Notes: a model not told the origin generated them from the letters alone. 64,000 nt of DNA from Paroceanicella profunda (GCF_005887635.2 NZ_CP040818.1:1114001-1178000); one strand, 5' to 3'; shown: positions 27,995-37,201, counted from the stretch's first letter. Program-made: numbers and translations.

Positions 27995-28852
27995 TCAGGC
28001 GGCGGAGAGGGCTGCGGAGAGTTCGTCGCGCCAGTCGGCCGGCTCGATGCCCCAGGCGTCCGCGAGGGCCGTGAGGTCGAGGCGGGAGTTGAGGGGCCGC
28101 CGGGCGGGGGAGGGGAAATCCTCGGTGCGCGCGGGAGCGAGAGCGGGCGCTTTCCTGCCGGCGCGGGCGAAGATCTCGGCCGCGAAATCGAGCCGCGAGA
28201 CGAAGGCGCCGCCGCCGGAGAAATTGTAGGTGCCCGGCACACCGTTCCCGCTCACCAGCCGCGGACCGATCTGCCAGATCGCGGCGGCAAGCTGCCGGGC
28301 CGAGGTGGGCCGCCCCACCTGATCGGCCACGACGGAGAGGCTCTCACGCTCCGCGCCGAGGCGCAGCATGGCCTGCACGAAGCCCGGACCCTCCGGCGAG
28401 AACACCCAGGACGTGCGCAGCACCACATGGGCGGCATTGGCCGCGGCCGCGAGATATTCCCCGGCGAGCTTCGACGCCCCGTAGGCGCCGAGCGGGCCGG
28501 GGGCATCGGCCTCGGTCCAGGGCGCAGCACCGCTGCCGTCGTAGACGTAATCGGTGGAGACATGGATGAAGGGAGCGCCGACCCGGGCCGCGGCGCGGGC
28601 CAGAGCGCCGGTTCCCGCGGCGTTCACCGCCCAGGCGGCGCGGGGCTCCGCCTCGGCCCGGTCCACCGCGGTGTAGGCGCCGGCATTCACCACCAGCGCG
28701 GGGGCATGGCGGGCAACGGCGGCGGCCAGCGTTTCGGGGCGGGAGAGATCGGCCTCCTCCCGGCCCAGCACCGTGAGCGCGACGCCTGCGGGCACGCCCG
28801 CCGCGAGAGCCCGGCCGAGCTGGCCGCTGCGCCCGACGACGAGAACCTTCAC
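27995..28852 (-). CDS. rfbD: dTDP-4-dehydrorhamnose reductase
   Basis: 285 residues from a GTG at 28852 that overlaps the rfbC stop by 4 bp. Rossmann start VLVVGRSGQLGRAL, then VVNAGAYTAVDRAE, STDYVYDG, and the catalytic YGASK, in the order typical of RmlD. It carries out the last step of dTDP-L-rhamnose synthesis. The much longer open frame that continues through rfbC is a shadow. rmlA and rmlB are not in the window. Confidence 0.93.
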   Translation of the reverse strand: MKVLVVGRSGQLGRALAAGVPAGVALTVLGREEADLSRPETLAAAVARHAPALVVNAGAYTAVDRAEAEPRAAWAVNAAGTGALARAAARVGAPFIHVSTDYVYDGSGAAPWTEADAPGPLGAYGASKLAGEYLAAAANAAHVVLRTSWVFSPEGPGFVQAMLRLGAERESLSVVADQVGRPTSARQLAAAIWQIGPRLVSGNGVPGTYNFSGGGAFVSRLDFAAEIFARAGRKAPALAPARTEDFPSPARRPLNSRLDLTALADAWGIEPADWRDELSAALSAA

Positions 28853-29430
28853 CCCACGGGCTCCGGATCGAAGACGAAGGGGGAGGTGATGTCGGCGAGC
28901 CGCGGGTGGTGCCGGTCCTTCTCGGAGAGGATCAGCCGCTCCGCCGGCCAGCCCCAGTCGATCCCCAGCGCGGGGTCGTCCCAGGCGATGCCGGCGTCCT
29001 GCGCGGGGGCGTAATGGGCGGAGACCTTGTAGAGCACCTCGGTGTCCGGCTCCAGCGAGAGCAGGCCGTGGGCAAAACCCTCCGGCACGTAGATCTGCGC
29101 CCAGTTGGCGGCGGACAGCTCCACCTTCACGTGCTGCCCGAAGGTGGGCGAGCCGCGCCGGATGTCCACCACCACGTCCAGCACCGCGCCGCGCAGCACG
29201 CGCACCAGCTTGGCCTGGGCGGCAGGCGGCGCCTGATAGTGCAGCCCGCGCAGCACGCCCGCATCGCGCGAGAGCGACTGGTTGTCCTGCACGAAATCGG
29301 TGCGGATGCCGTGGGCCGCGAACTGCGCGGCATTCCATGTCTCGGAAAAGAAACCGCGTGCATCCGCGTGCCGCACCGGGGTGACGGTCAGCACTCCTTG
29401 AAGGTCGTGGCGGGTAATGTTCAGCGGCAT
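28849..29430 (-). CDS. rfbC: dTDP-4-dehydrorhamnose 3,5-epimerase
   Basis: 193 residues, a cupin with RmlC signatures: RGFFSETWNAAQFAAHGI, FVQDNQSLSRDAGVLRGLHYQ with the catalytic His, VVVDIRRGSPTFG, VPEGFAHGLLSLEPDTEVLYK, and DPALGIDWGW. It epimerises C3 and C5 of the dTDP-4-keto sugar. First of a two-gene unit with rfbD, divergent from the ABC transporter operon. It may supply rhamnose for the surface polysaccharide suggested by the genes at 35-38 kb. Confidence 0.95.
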   Translation of the reverse strand: MPLNITRHDLQGVLTVTPVRHADARGFFSETWNAAQFAAHGIRTDFVQDNQSLSRDAGVLRGLHYQAPPAAQAKLVRVLRGAVLDVVVDIRRGSPTFGQHVKVELSAANWAQIYVPEGFAHGLLSLEPDTEVLYKVSAHYAPAQDAGIAWDDPALGIDWGWPAERLILSEKDRHHPRLADITSPFVFDPEPVG

Positions 29431-29654
29431 GCGTCTTCCGGGGTCTGGCTCTGGCCGCCTGAGGAATACCCAATCCGGATGAAGATTCTAAGTGTGAATT
29501 TGCCCCCTCGGCGATTTTTTGCCGCAATGCCGCAAGTTTCGGCACCGGGCCGGCCGCCCCACCGCCACGCGAGAGTTGGAAAAGCGTCGCCGCTGTGATC
29601 TGCTCCGATGCGTCGTGACGACGGGTGCAACCGGAGTGAACCGGAACAGGGGGC

Positions 29655-30431
29655 GTGTTGAGCGGGACGGCATTGCAGGTGGACGCGCTGACCAGGCATT
29701 ACGGCGGCGTACGGGCGGTGAACGGTGCGAGCTTCGAGATCCCGGAGGGGTCGATCACCGGCCTCATCGGGCCGAACGGCGCCGGAAAGACCACCACATT
29801 CAACATGATCGCCGGCGCGGAGACCCCGACCTCCGGGCGCATCCGTTTCCGTGGACAGGACATCACCGGCCGGCCCACGCATGAGCTGTTCCACCTCGGC
29901 ATCGTGCGCACCTTCCAGCTGCCGCAGGAATTCGCCCGGCTCACCGCGCTGGAAAACCTCATGGCCGCGGCCCCCGGCCAGCCGGGCGAGAGCATCCTGC
30001 TGAACTGGCTGGCGCCGGGCCGGGTGCGGGCGCGCGAGGCCGAGGTGCTGGAGCGCGCGGAGGAGAGCCTCGCCTTCCTCGGCCTCTCCCAGGTGCGCGA
30101 CATCCCGGCGGGAAACCTCTCCGGCGGCCAGCGCAAGCTGCTGGAACTGGGCCGCACCATGATGACCGACGCGCAGCTCGTGCTGCTCGACGAGCCCGGC
30201 GCCGGGGTGAACCCCACGCTGATGCTGCGCATCGCCGACATGATCCGCCGGCTGAACGCCGAGCGTGGCTACACCTTCTGCATCATCGAGCACGACATGG
30301 ACCTGATCGCCGCGCTCTGCGACCCGGTGATCGTGCTGGCGGAGGGCCGCGTGCTCACCCGCGGCGCGATGGCCGATATCCGTGAGGACCCCCGGGTCAT
30401 CGAGGCCTATTTCGGCGGGGGCGCGGCATGA
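29655..30431 (+). CDS. livG: Branched-chain amino acid-type ABC transporter ATP-binding protein (LivG)
   Basis: 258 residues from a GTG at 29655, with a TTG at 29658 also possible. Walker A GPNGAGKTT, signature LSGGQRKLLELGR, Walker B LVLLDEPGAGVNP, and the LivG-type ending EHDMDLIAALCDPVIVL...VIEAYFGGG. First gene of a five-component HAAT importer. Its stop overlaps livF (ATGA). Substrates of this family range from Leu/Ile/Val to urea and amides; nothing here fixes the ligand. Confidence 0.92.
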   Translation: MLSGTALQVDALTRHYGGVRAVNGASFEIPEGSITGLIGPNGAGKTTTFNMIAGAETPTSGRIRFRGQDITGRPTHELFHLGIVRTFQLPQEFARLTALENLMAAAPGQPGESILLNWLAPGRVRAREAEVLERAEESLAFLGLSQVRDIPAGNLSGGQRKLLELGRTMMTDAQLVLLDEPGAGVNPTLMLRIADMIRRLNAERGYTFCIIEHDMDLIAALCDPVIVLAEGRVLTRGAMADIREDPRVIEAYFGGGAA

Positions 30432-31141
30432 GCCCGGTGCTGGCGCTGGAGGGGCTGGACGCGGGCTACGGCGATTCCACCGTACTGCGCGGCGTGTCGC
30501 TGCACGTGGAGGCCGGCGAGGTGGTGGTGGTGATCGGGCCGAACGGTGCGGGCAAGTCCACCGCGCTCAAGGCCGTGTTCGGGCTGCTCACCATCTCCGC
30601 CGGACGGGTGATGCTGGGCGGGCAGGAGATCACCGGCCTCGCGCCGGAGCGCGTGGTCACCCGGGGCCTCGCCTATGTGCCGCAGACCGGGAATGTCTTC
30701 GTGAACCTCTCGGTGGCGGAGAACCTGGAGATGGGCGCCTACACCCGCCGGGATGACTGGCGCCCGCGACTGGCGGAGGTCTACGACATGTTCCCTGACC
30801 TCGCCGAGAAGCGCCGCCAGCCGGCCGGCAGCCTGTCCGGCGGCCAGCGCCAGATGGTGGCGATGGGCAAGGCACTGATGCTGGAGCCGAAGGTGCTGCT
30901 GCTGGACGAACCCACCGCCGGCCTCTCCCCCAAATACCGCGGCGAGATCTTCGAGACGGTGAAGCGGATCAATGCCACCGGCGTGCCGGTGCTGATGGTC
31001 GAACAGAACGCCCGCCAGGCGCTCGGCATCGCGGACCGCGCCTATGTGCTGGTGGACGGCGCGAACCGCCACGAGGGCACCGGCGCCGCGCTGGCCGCCG
31101 ACGCCGAGGTGGCACGGATGTTCCTCGGGGGTGGGGCATGA
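30428..31141 (+). CDS. livF: Branched-chain amino acid-type ABC transporter ATP-binding protein (LivF)
   Basis: 237 residues. Walker A GPNGAGKST, signature LSGGQRQMVAMGKALM, Walker B VLLLDEPTAGLSPK, and the LivF-type VEQNARQALGIADRAYVL. Pairs with LivG on the cytoplasmic face. Its stop codon overlaps the ATG of a low-complexity open frame that separates it from livH. Confidence 0.92.
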   Translation: MSPVLALEGLDAGYGDSTVLRGVSLHVEAGEVVVVIGPNGAGKSTALKAVFGLLTISAGRVMLGGQEITGLAPERVVTRGLAYVPQTGNVFVNLSVAENLEMGAYTRRDDWRPRLAEVYDMFPDLAEKRRQPAGSLSGGQRQMVAMGKALMLEPKVLLLDEPTAGLSPKYRGEIFETVKRINATGVPVLMVEQNARQALGIADRAYVLVDGANRHEGTGAALAADAEVARMFLGGGA

Positions 31142-31833
31142 GCGCCCCGCGCGCCCCGGCCTGCGCTGCCGCTTCGGGCAGCCTGCCCGGCCGGGGCCGC
31201 GCCGGTACCCAGCTTCCCGCACCACGCATCCCGGCCTGCGCCGCCCCCTCGGCCAGCCTGCCCGGCCGCGGCCAGGCCAGTACCCGGCCTCCCGCACCAC
31301 GCGTCCCGGCCTGCGTCGCCCCTTCGGCCAGCCTGCCCGGCCGGGGCCGCGCCGGTACCCGGCCTCCCGCATCGCAGCGCCGGGCCGGGCCTGCCGAATG
31401 GGGCGCGCCCGCGCGCCTGCGCCCCGGGGGCGCGCACCGTCCCCCCGTCGCGGGGGGCAGCGCAGCCGAACGGCTCCGGCGCCGCGCCGCTCCGGGCGTG
31501 GCCCGGAGCTTCCGGGCCGACGCCGTTCGCCCGGTCGGAGCGGCCTGGCCGGCGCAGGCCCCGGCTCCGGGGCGGCGAAGCGCGGGGGGTCCGGGCCGCG
31601 CGCAGGGCGAGCCCGGGAGGCGGCGCCCCGGTGGCGGCGGCCAACCAAGCGCGCGCCACGGCGCCTCGGCAATCTCCGGCGACATGGGCACACCGCCGAC
31701 GGCCCCGCGCCGCCCTGCTCCGGGCCTGACCCGGAGCCTCCCGGCCGCCACGCGCGCGCCGGCCGCAGCGGGGCGGTCCGCGCGGAAGTGGGGGCCGGGA
31801 CGGCGGAGCACGGGCCAGAGGGGAGAGCGCTGA
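31138..31833 (+). CDS. Low-complexity, repeat-built open frame filling the livF-livH gap (doubtful gene)
   Basis: 231 codons. The ATG overlaps the livF stop (ATGA) and the TGA overlaps the livH ATG (TGATG), so the frame is exactly coupled at both ends. The product is Pro/Arg/Ala/Gly-rich with no membrane helix. Residues 7-81 are three in-frame 25-residue repeats of the form PAC-AAPSASLPGRGRAGTRPP-A. Composition is that of noncoding DNA here, and two dispersed palindromes lie inside. It may be a spacer that stays open because ribosomes must cross it, not a functional protein. Confidence 0.3.
   Translation: MSAPRAPACAAASGSLPGRGRAGTQLPAPRIPACAAPSASLPGRGQASTRPPAPRVPACVAPSASLPGRGRAGTRPPASQRRAGPAEWGAPARLRPGGAHRPPVAGGSAAERLRRRAAPGVARSFRADAVRPVGAAWPAQAPAPGRRSAGGPGRAQGEPGRRRPGGGGQPSARHGASAISGDMGTPPTAPRRPAPGLTRSLPAATRAPAAAGRSARKWGPGRRSTGQRGER
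31156..31380. repeat. Three 75-bp tandem repeats inside the liv operon
   Basis: Units begin with CCGGCCTGCG at 31156, 31231 and 31306 and are roughly 85-90% alike by eye. 75 bp is 25 codons, so the plus-strand frame stays open. Confidence 0.85.
31489..31509 (+). repeat. Dispersed palindrome, copy 1
   Basis: GCTCCGGGC, three bases, GCCCGGAGC, a perfect 9-bp-arm hairpin. A second copy is at 31717-31737, and the similarity extends about 10 bases on the right side. Confidence 0.6.
31717..31737 (+). repeat. Dispersed palindrome, copy 2
   Basis: GCTCCGGGCCTGACCCGGAGC, an imperfect palindrome. CTCCGGG...CCCGGAG hairpins are frequent in intergenic DNA of many alphaproteobacteria. Confidence 0.6.
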
Positions 31834-32726
31834 TGTGGGAATTCGTGAACTTCTACCTCCTGCCCGGCGTGGTGCTGGGCTGCATCTACGCGCTCGGCGC
31901 GCTGGGGATCTCGCTCACCTTCGGCATCCTGCGCTTCGCGAATTTCGCCCATGGCGAGATCATGATGCTGGGCGCCTATGTCACCCTCACCGTGATGGCG
32001 CTCACCGGGTTGCCGCCGCTGGCCGCGGCCCTGCCGGCCATGCTCATCACCGTCGCGGTCACGCTGGCGCTGGACCGGGCGATCTTCCGGCCGTTCCGGC
32101 GCGCGCCGGCCATCATGTCGGTGATCGCCAGCTTCGGGCTGATGCTGATGATCCGCTCCGCGGTGCAGTTCTTCTGGGGCGTGCAGCCCCGCCCGCTGGT
32201 GCGCGGCATCCAGCGCCCCGAGAGCTTCCTGGACGGTGCGATCCTGCTGCCGCCCAAGCATATCGTGATCATCGCCAGCACCGCGGTGCTGATGGTGCTG
32301 GTGCACCTGCTGCTCAACCGCACCCGCATCGGCAAGGCGATGCGCGCGGTTTCCGACAGCCCCGAGCTTGCCCGGCTCACCGGCATCGACGTGGAGGCGG
32401 TGATCCGCGCCACCTGGGCCGTGGCCGCGGTGACGGCGGTGGCCGCCGGCGTGCTGCTGGCGCTGGACACCCACGTGGAATCCCTCATGGGCTTCAAGAT
32501 GCTGCTGCCGATGTTCGCCGCCGCCATCCTGGGCGGCATCGGCCGGCCCTTCGGGGCGGTGGCCGGCGGGCTGGTGATCGGCATCGCCGAGGAAATCTCC
32601 TCCTTCCCCTTCGGCGGCACCGATGCGCTGCTGAACCCGGCCTACAAGTCCGGCATCGCCTTCGCGATCATGGTGGTGATGCTGATCTGGCGGCCCTCGG
32701 GCCTGTTCAAGGGAAGGGTGTTCTGA
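31833..32726 (+). CDS. livH: Branched-chain amino acid-type ABC transporter permease (LivH)
   Basis: 297 residues, about eight hydrophobic helices. LivH signatures: GCIYALGALGISLTFGILRFANFAHGEIMMLGAY near the N-terminus and the coupling helix region GKAMRAVSDSPELARLTGIDVE. Its ATG overlaps the stop of the preceding repeat frame, and its TGA overlaps the livM ATG (TGATG at 32724-32728). Confidence 0.93.
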   Translation: MWEFVNFYLLPGVVLGCIYALGALGISLTFGILRFANFAHGEIMMLGAYVTLTVMALTGLPPLAAALPAMLITVAVTLALDRAIFRPFRRAPAIMSVIASFGLMLMIRSAVQFFWGVQPRPLVRGIQRPESFLDGAILLPPKHIVIIASTAVLMVLVHLLLNRTRIGKAMRAVSDSPELARLTGIDVEAVIRATWAVAAVTAVAAGVLLALDTHVESLMGFKMLLPMFAAAILGGIGRPFGAVAGGLVIGIAEEISSFPFGGTDALLNPAYKSGIAFAIMVVMLIWRPSGLFKGRVF

Positions 32727-33787
32727 TGGAGGTCTACGGCTACACGCTCTACCTCGTCACCCTGCTCTCCGCCGGGGGGATCTACGCCATCCTCGCGCTG
32801 GGGCTGAACGTGCAATGGGGCTTCGGCGGGCTGTTCAACGCCGGCATCGCCGGGTTCTTCGCCGTGGGCGCCTATGTCTCGGCCATCCTCACCACGGCCG
32901 ACACGCCGGAGCACCTGGGCGGCTACGGCCTGCCGCTTGCGCTCGGCGCGGCGGCGGCGATGGCGGTCTCCGCGCTCATCGCCTGGGGGATCGGGCGGAT
33001 CTGCATCCGCCTGCGCTCGGACTATCTCGCCATCGCCACCATCGGCATCGCGGAGATCCTGCGCCTCGTGCTGAAGAACGAGGGCTGGGCCACCAACGGC
33101 CCGCGCGGCATCAACCGCATTCCCAAGGCCTTCGAGAGCCTGCCCGAGCCCTGGTCGCAGGTGGCCTTCCTCGGCATGGTGCTGGCCACGGTGCTGGTGC
33201 TCTACCTGGCCCTGGAGCGGGCCTGGCGCTCGCCCTGGGGGCGGGTGATGACCGCGATCCGGGATTCGGAGGCCGCCGCGCGCGCCGCCGGCAAGGACGT
33301 GGAGCGCTTCCGCATCCAGGCCTTCGTGCTGGGGGCCGCGGTGATGGGCCTCGCCGGGGCCTATTACGCGCAGTACATCAAGTTCATCGGGCCGGATGCG
33401 ACGGACCCGCTCACCGCCACCTTCCTCGTGTGGGTGATGCTGATCGCCGGGGGCTCGGGCAACAACCGCGGCGCCATCCTCGGCGCCTTCCTGATCTGGA
33501 CGGTCTGGTCCGCCACGGAGATCTTCACCCCGCGCCTGCTGGGCCTGGCGGCCGAGCTGCTGCCCGCCGATCTCGCCGCCGCGCTGAAGGCCGAGACGGT
33601 GGTGCGCGCGGCCTACCTCAGGGTGTTCCTGATCGGATTCGTTCTGCAATTCGTGCTACAGAAATATGCGCGGGGCATCCTGCCCGAAACGCGCCCCGCC
33701 GTGGCCGCGGCCCGCACATCCGACGCGCCTGCCGCGGCCCGCACATCTGCCGCAGCCCCGCCCCCCGCCAGGCGGGATCGGGGCTGA
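32726..33787 (+). CDS. livM: Branched-chain amino acid-type ABC transporter permease (LivM)
   Basis: 353 residues. GIYAILALGLNVQWGFGGLFNAGIAGFFAVGAY and SDYLAIATIGIAEILRL are typical of LivM, as is the coupling loop MTAIRDSEAAARAAGKDVERFR. A hydrophilic Ala/Arg tail of about 30 residues follows the last helix. The ATG overlaps the livH stop. Confidence 0.93.
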   Translation: MEVYGYTLYLVTLLSAGGIYAILALGLNVQWGFGGLFNAGIAGFFAVGAYVSAILTTADTPEHLGGYGLPLALGAAAAMAVSALIAWGIGRICIRLRSDYLAIATIGIAEILRLVLKNEGWATNGPRGINRIPKAFESLPEPWSQVAFLGMVLATVLVLYLALERAWRSPWGRVMTAIRDSEAAARAAGKDVERFRIQAFVLGAAVMGLAGAYYAQYIKFIGPDATDPLTATFLVWVMLIAGGSGNNRGAILGAFLIWTVWSATEIFTPRLLGLAAELLPADLAAALKAETVVRAAYLRVFLIGFVLQFVLQKYARGILPETRPAVAAARTSDAPAAARTSAAAPPPARRDRG

Positions 33788-33842
33788 GCTCAGACCCGTG
33801 CGGCCGGAGGGCCGGCCCGCACGCACCAACAGGGAGACCGGA

Positions 33843-35045
33843 ATGAAGACGCTGTTTCTGGCCGGAGCCGCCGCCATCTGCCTCACCGGGGCCGCGGCAC
33901 AGGCCGAGGAGATCAAGGTGGGTTCCGTCGGCGGGGTCACCGGCCCGATCGCCGATATCGTGGCCGAGATCATGGAGGGCCGCGCACTGGCCGCCGCCCA
34001 GGTGAACGCGCAGGGCGGCCTGCTGAAGGGCGACACGATGACCCTCGTGCTGGCCGACAGCGGCTGTGACCCGAAGGCCGCGGTGGACGCGGGCTCCAAG
34101 GTGGTCAACATCGAGCAGGTGGTGGGCATCGTCGGGCCGAACTGCTCCGGCGCCACCAACGCGATGGTGCAGTCCGTCACCATTCCCGCCGGGGTGGTGA
34201 CCATCTCCGAATCCGCCACCGCCCCCTCCATCACCGCGCTGGAGGACAAAGACCTCGTGTTCCGCGTCGCGCCCTCGGACGCCTATCAGGGCGTGGCGCT
34301 GGCGCAATACGTGCTCGACAGCGGGGTGAGCAATGTCGCCGTCACCTGGGCGAACGACGATTACAACGCCGGGCTGGGCGAGGTGTTCGTGAAGGCCTTC
34401 CAGGAGAAGGGCGGCACCATTGCCGCCAGCCAGGTGCATGAGCCGAACAAGGCCTCCTACCGCGCCGAGATGGCCACGCTGGGCGGCGCGGGCGGCGAGG
34501 CGCTGGTGATGTTCGCCTATTACGGCTCCTCCGGCATCACGCTGATCCGCAACGCGCTGGAGACCGGGGCCTTCACCCGCTTCTTCGGGGCGGACGGCAT
34601 GGTCGACGACGAGGTGATCAACCAGATCGGCGCGGAGAACCTCACCGAGGCCGCCTTTACCGCCGCCGGCGCGGATGACAGCTCGCCCTCCTGGGCCGCC
34701 TACATCGCCGCGGCGCAGGAGGCGGGGCTGGCCAACCCCACCGGGCCCTTCGTGCCCAACGGCTACGACGCCACCTTCCTGATGGCGCTGGCCATCGAGA
34801 AGGCCGGCTCCGCGGACCGCAGCCTGATCTCCGCCGCGCTGCGCGAGGTGGCCAACGCCCCGGGCGAGGTGATCCTGCCCGGCGAATGGGAGAAGGCGAA
34901 GGCGCTGATCGCCGAGGGCAAGGACATCAACTACCAGGGAGCCTCCGGCGAGATCGAGTTCGACGCGGCGGGCGACGTGGCGGGGGTCTACAGCCTCAAC
35001 ACCCCGCAGGCCGACGGCAGCTTCAAGTCGGTGCTGCTGAAATGA
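33843..35045 (+). CDS. Branched-chain amino acid-type ABC transporter substrate-binding protein
   Basis: 400 residues from the ATG at 33843, preceded by AGGGAGACCGGA. Signal peptide MKTLFLAGAAAICLTGAAAQA, then IKVGSVGGVTGPIADIV, the opening of type I periplasmic binding proteins of the LivK/HAAT class. A possible disulfide joins the Cys of DSGCDPKAA and GPNCSGATN. Last gene of the liv-type operon; it ends before a new promoter region. Ligand not determined. Confidence 0.93.
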   Translation: MKTLFLAGAAAICLTGAAAQAEEIKVGSVGGVTGPIADIVAEIMEGRALAAAQVNAQGGLLKGDTMTLVLADSGCDPKAAVDAGSKVVNIEQVVGIVGPNCSGATNAMVQSVTIPAGVVTISESATAPSITALEDKDLVFRVAPSDAYQGVALAQYVLDSGVSNVAVTWANDDYNAGLGEVFVKAFQEKGGTIAASQVHEPNKASYRAEMATLGGAGGEALVMFAYYGSSGITLIRNALETGAFTRFFGADGMVDDEVINQIGAENLTEAAFTAAGADDSSPSWAAYIAAAQEAGLANPTGPFVPNGYDATFLMALAIEKAGSADRSLISAALREVANAPGEVILPGEWEKAKALIAEGKDINYQGASGEIEFDAAGDVAGVYSLNTPQADGSFKSVLLK

Positions 35046-35114
35046 GCCGCCCGGGGCCGCACCTGACCGGCGCGGCCCCGGATACACTTGTCTTCACCTT
35101 CCCGCGCACGATGT

Positions 35115-35143
35115 TTGCAACTGGGCCTGTGCACGCGTATGAG
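35115..35143 (+). promoter_or_regulatory. Candidate sigma-70 promoter of the capsule-export genes
   Basis: TTGCAA at 35115-35120, a 17-bp spacer and TATGAG at 35138-35143, about 72 bp before the kpsE-like ATG. By eye only. Confidence 0.4.
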
Positions 35144-35214
35144 GATACCCGGCTTTCCGGGGCACCCGCCGGGCAGGCCCCCGATGGGTCGCGAAGGGAT
35201 CAGAGACAGGCCGA

Positions 35215-36531
35215 ATGACGCAATCCGGCGCAGACGACAAATCCTTGCTGGCCTCCCGGAACCGCGCCGTGGTCGAAGCCCGGCGCGCGGAGCGCAAGGC
35301 AGCCCGGCTGGCCGAGCAACTGCGCAGCCGCGACGAGCGCCTGACCGCCCGCAAGAAACCCAAGCAGCCCAAGCAGCCCCTGCCGGTGATCGAGGTTCCG
35401 CGCCTGCCCGAAACGGAAGAGCTGCGCGCCCGCCCGCGCATGCGCCACTGGGTCATCCTGGTGAGCTTCGTCTTCCTGGTGCTGCTGCCCTGCGCGCTGT
35501 GGAACTGGTACCTGCAGACCCGCGCGGCGGATGAATACGTCTCCCACGCCTCGTTCACCGTGCGCAACAACGACCCGCTGGCCTCCACCGACCTGCTCAG
35601 CCAGCTCGTCAGCCCGACCACGGCGGAGGCCTCGGATTCCACCATCCTCTACTCCTACATCCTGAGCCAGGAGATGGTGGAGAAGGTGAGCCGCGAGCTC
35701 GACCTGCGCAAGATGTGGAACCGCCCGGAGGGCGACTGGCTCTACACCCTGGGCGACGACACCAGCGTTGAGGCCCTGCAGAGCTACTGGCACTCGATGG
35801 TGAACCTCACCTACGAGCAGAACCAGGGCATCATCGGGCTGGACGTGCGCGCCTTCACGCCGCAGGATGCCCGCGCCATCGCCCTGTCGATCCTGCATTA
35901 CTCGGACCTGCTGGTGAACCGGCTCTCCGAGGCGGCGCAGGAGGACGCGGTGCGCTATGCCCGCAACGACCTGAACGACGCGCGGGAGCGGCTGGACGCC
36001 CTGCGCGAGCGCATCCGCAAGTTCCGCATCGACAACAGGCTCATCGCGCCGGAGATCGAGGCCACCCAGCAGTTCGCGCTGCTCACCACCCTGCAGCAGA
36101 TGCAGACGAACGAGATCCTCAACCGGGCCCAGCTTCTCGACACCACCCGGCAGAACGACCCGCGCCTCGCCACGGCGGACCGGCGCATCGCCGCCATCGG
36201 CGAGCAGATCGCCAAGGAGCGCACCCGCCTCGGCTCGGCGGAGACCACCGACGACCGCGACCTCGCCGCCCTGCTCTACCGCTGGGAGGAGCTGCGCACC
36301 GACCTCGAGTTCTCCGGCAAGGCCTACCTGAACGCCCAGGCCTCCTACCTGCTGGCGCGCAGCGAGGCCCGCCGCCAGACGCGCTATCTCGCCACCCATA
36401 TCCAGCCCACGATGCCGGAGACCCCCACCTATCCGCAGCGGGTGATCCTGGGGCTGCTGGTCAGCTTCCTCATCCTCGTGGGCTGGCTGGTGTCGGTATT
36501 CGTCTACTACAACGTGCGGGACCGCAGGTGA
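35215..36531 (+). CDS. kpsE: Capsule polysaccharide export inner-membrane protein (KpsE/BexC/CtrB-like)
   Basis: 438 residues of the polysaccharide co-polymerase type. A basic cytoplasmic N-terminus of about 75 residues is followed by a helix (HWVILVSFVFLVLLPCALWNWYL), a long periplasmic region with coiled-coil segments (residues about 240-370), and a second helix near the C-terminus (VILGLLVSFLILVGWLVSVFVYY). TYPQR before the last helix is typical. It bridges the KpsMT exporter to the outer-membrane channel. kpsT follows 4 bp later. Confidence 0.88.
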   Translation: MTQSGADDKSLLASRNRAVVEARRAERKAARLAEQLRSRDERLTARKKPKQPKQPLPVIEVPRLPETEELRARPRMRHWVILVSFVFLVLLPCALWNWYLQTRAADEYVSHASFTVRNNDPLASTDLLSQLVSPTTAEASDSTILYSYILSQEMVEKVSRELDLRKMWNRPEGDWLYTLGDDTSVEALQSYWHSMVNLTYEQNQGIIGLDVRAFTPQDARAIALSILHYSDLLVNRLSEAAQEDAVRYARNDLNDARERLDALRERIRKFRIDNRLIAPEIEATQQFALLTTLQQMQTNEILNRAQLLDTTRQNDPRLATADRRIAAIGEQIAKERTRLGSAETTDDRDLAALLYRWEELRTDLEFSGKAYLNAQASYLLARSEARRQTRYLATHIQPTMPETPTYPQRVILGLLVSFLILVGWLVSVFVYYNVRDRR

Positions 36532-36535
36532 GCCG

Positions 36536-37201
36536 ATGATCGTCTTCAACAACGTCACGAAGTACTTCCCCACGCGGGGGGGCGAGAAATGGATCATCCG
36601 CAACCTCGACCTCACCATCCCGCGCGGCCGCAGCATCGGCCTGCTGGGCCGCAACGGCGCCGGCAAGTCCACCCTGCTGAAGATGATCTCCGGCTCGCTG
36701 GACCCGGACGAGGGCCGGATCGACCGCTACGGCCGCATCTCCTTCCCGCTCGGCTTCGCCGGCAGCTTCCACCCGGGGCTGAGCGGCGCGCAGAACGTGC
36801 GCTTCGTCGCCCGGGTCTACGGCGTGGACACCGAGCAGCTGGTGGAATACGTGCAGGATTTCGCCGAGCTGGGCCCCTTCCTCCACGAGCCGATGCAGAA
36901 CTACTCCTCCGGCATGCGCGCCCGCCTCGCCTTCGGCGTGTCGATGGGCATCGCCTTCGACTATTACCTGGTGGACGAGCTCACCGCCGTGGGCGATGAC
37001 AATTTCAAGCGCAAGTGCCGCGCCGTCTTCGACCAGCGCCTGCAGCACTCGGACGTGGTGATGGCCTCGCATTCCACCTCCACCCTGCGCTCCTACTGCC
37101 AGACCGGCGCGGTGCTGGAGAACGGCCAACTCACCTATTACGAGGACATCGAGGAAGCGATCGAGGTGCACCTGCGCAACATGCGCGGCCCCGGCAAGTG
37201 A
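36536..37201 (+). CDS. kpsT: Capsule polysaccharide ABC transporter ATP-binding protein (KpsT/BexA-like)
   Basis: 221 residues. Opening MIVFNNVTKYFPTRGGEKWII, Walker A GRNGAGKST, signature YSSGMRARL, and Walker B YYLVDELTAVGD, the variants typical of polysaccharide exporters. Short size matches KpsT. Its membrane partner KpsM is not in the window. Its stop overlaps the GTG of the next gene. Confidence 0.9.
   Translation: MIVFNNVTKYFPTRGGEKWIIRNLDLTIPRGRSIGLLGRNGAGKSTLLKMISGSLDPDEGRIDRYGRISFPLGFAGSFHPGLSGAQNVRFVARVYGVDTEQLVEYVQDFAELGPFLHEPMQNYSSGMRARLAFGVSMGIAFDYYLVDELTAVGDDNFKRKCRAVFDQRLQHSDVVMASHSTSTLRSYCQTGAVLENGQLTYYEDIEEAIEVHLRNMRGPGK

Noticed and set aside
27604..28242. Small protein frames crossing the 132-bp repeat element that resemble each other between copies
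   Set aside because: The similar peptides arise because the DNA element is repeated; the frames differ in start, length and flanking sequence, and none has a ribosome site.
29480..29495. Second Irr box near 29485
   Set aside because: Only the half-site TTCTAAG is present, without the matching TTTAGAA arm.
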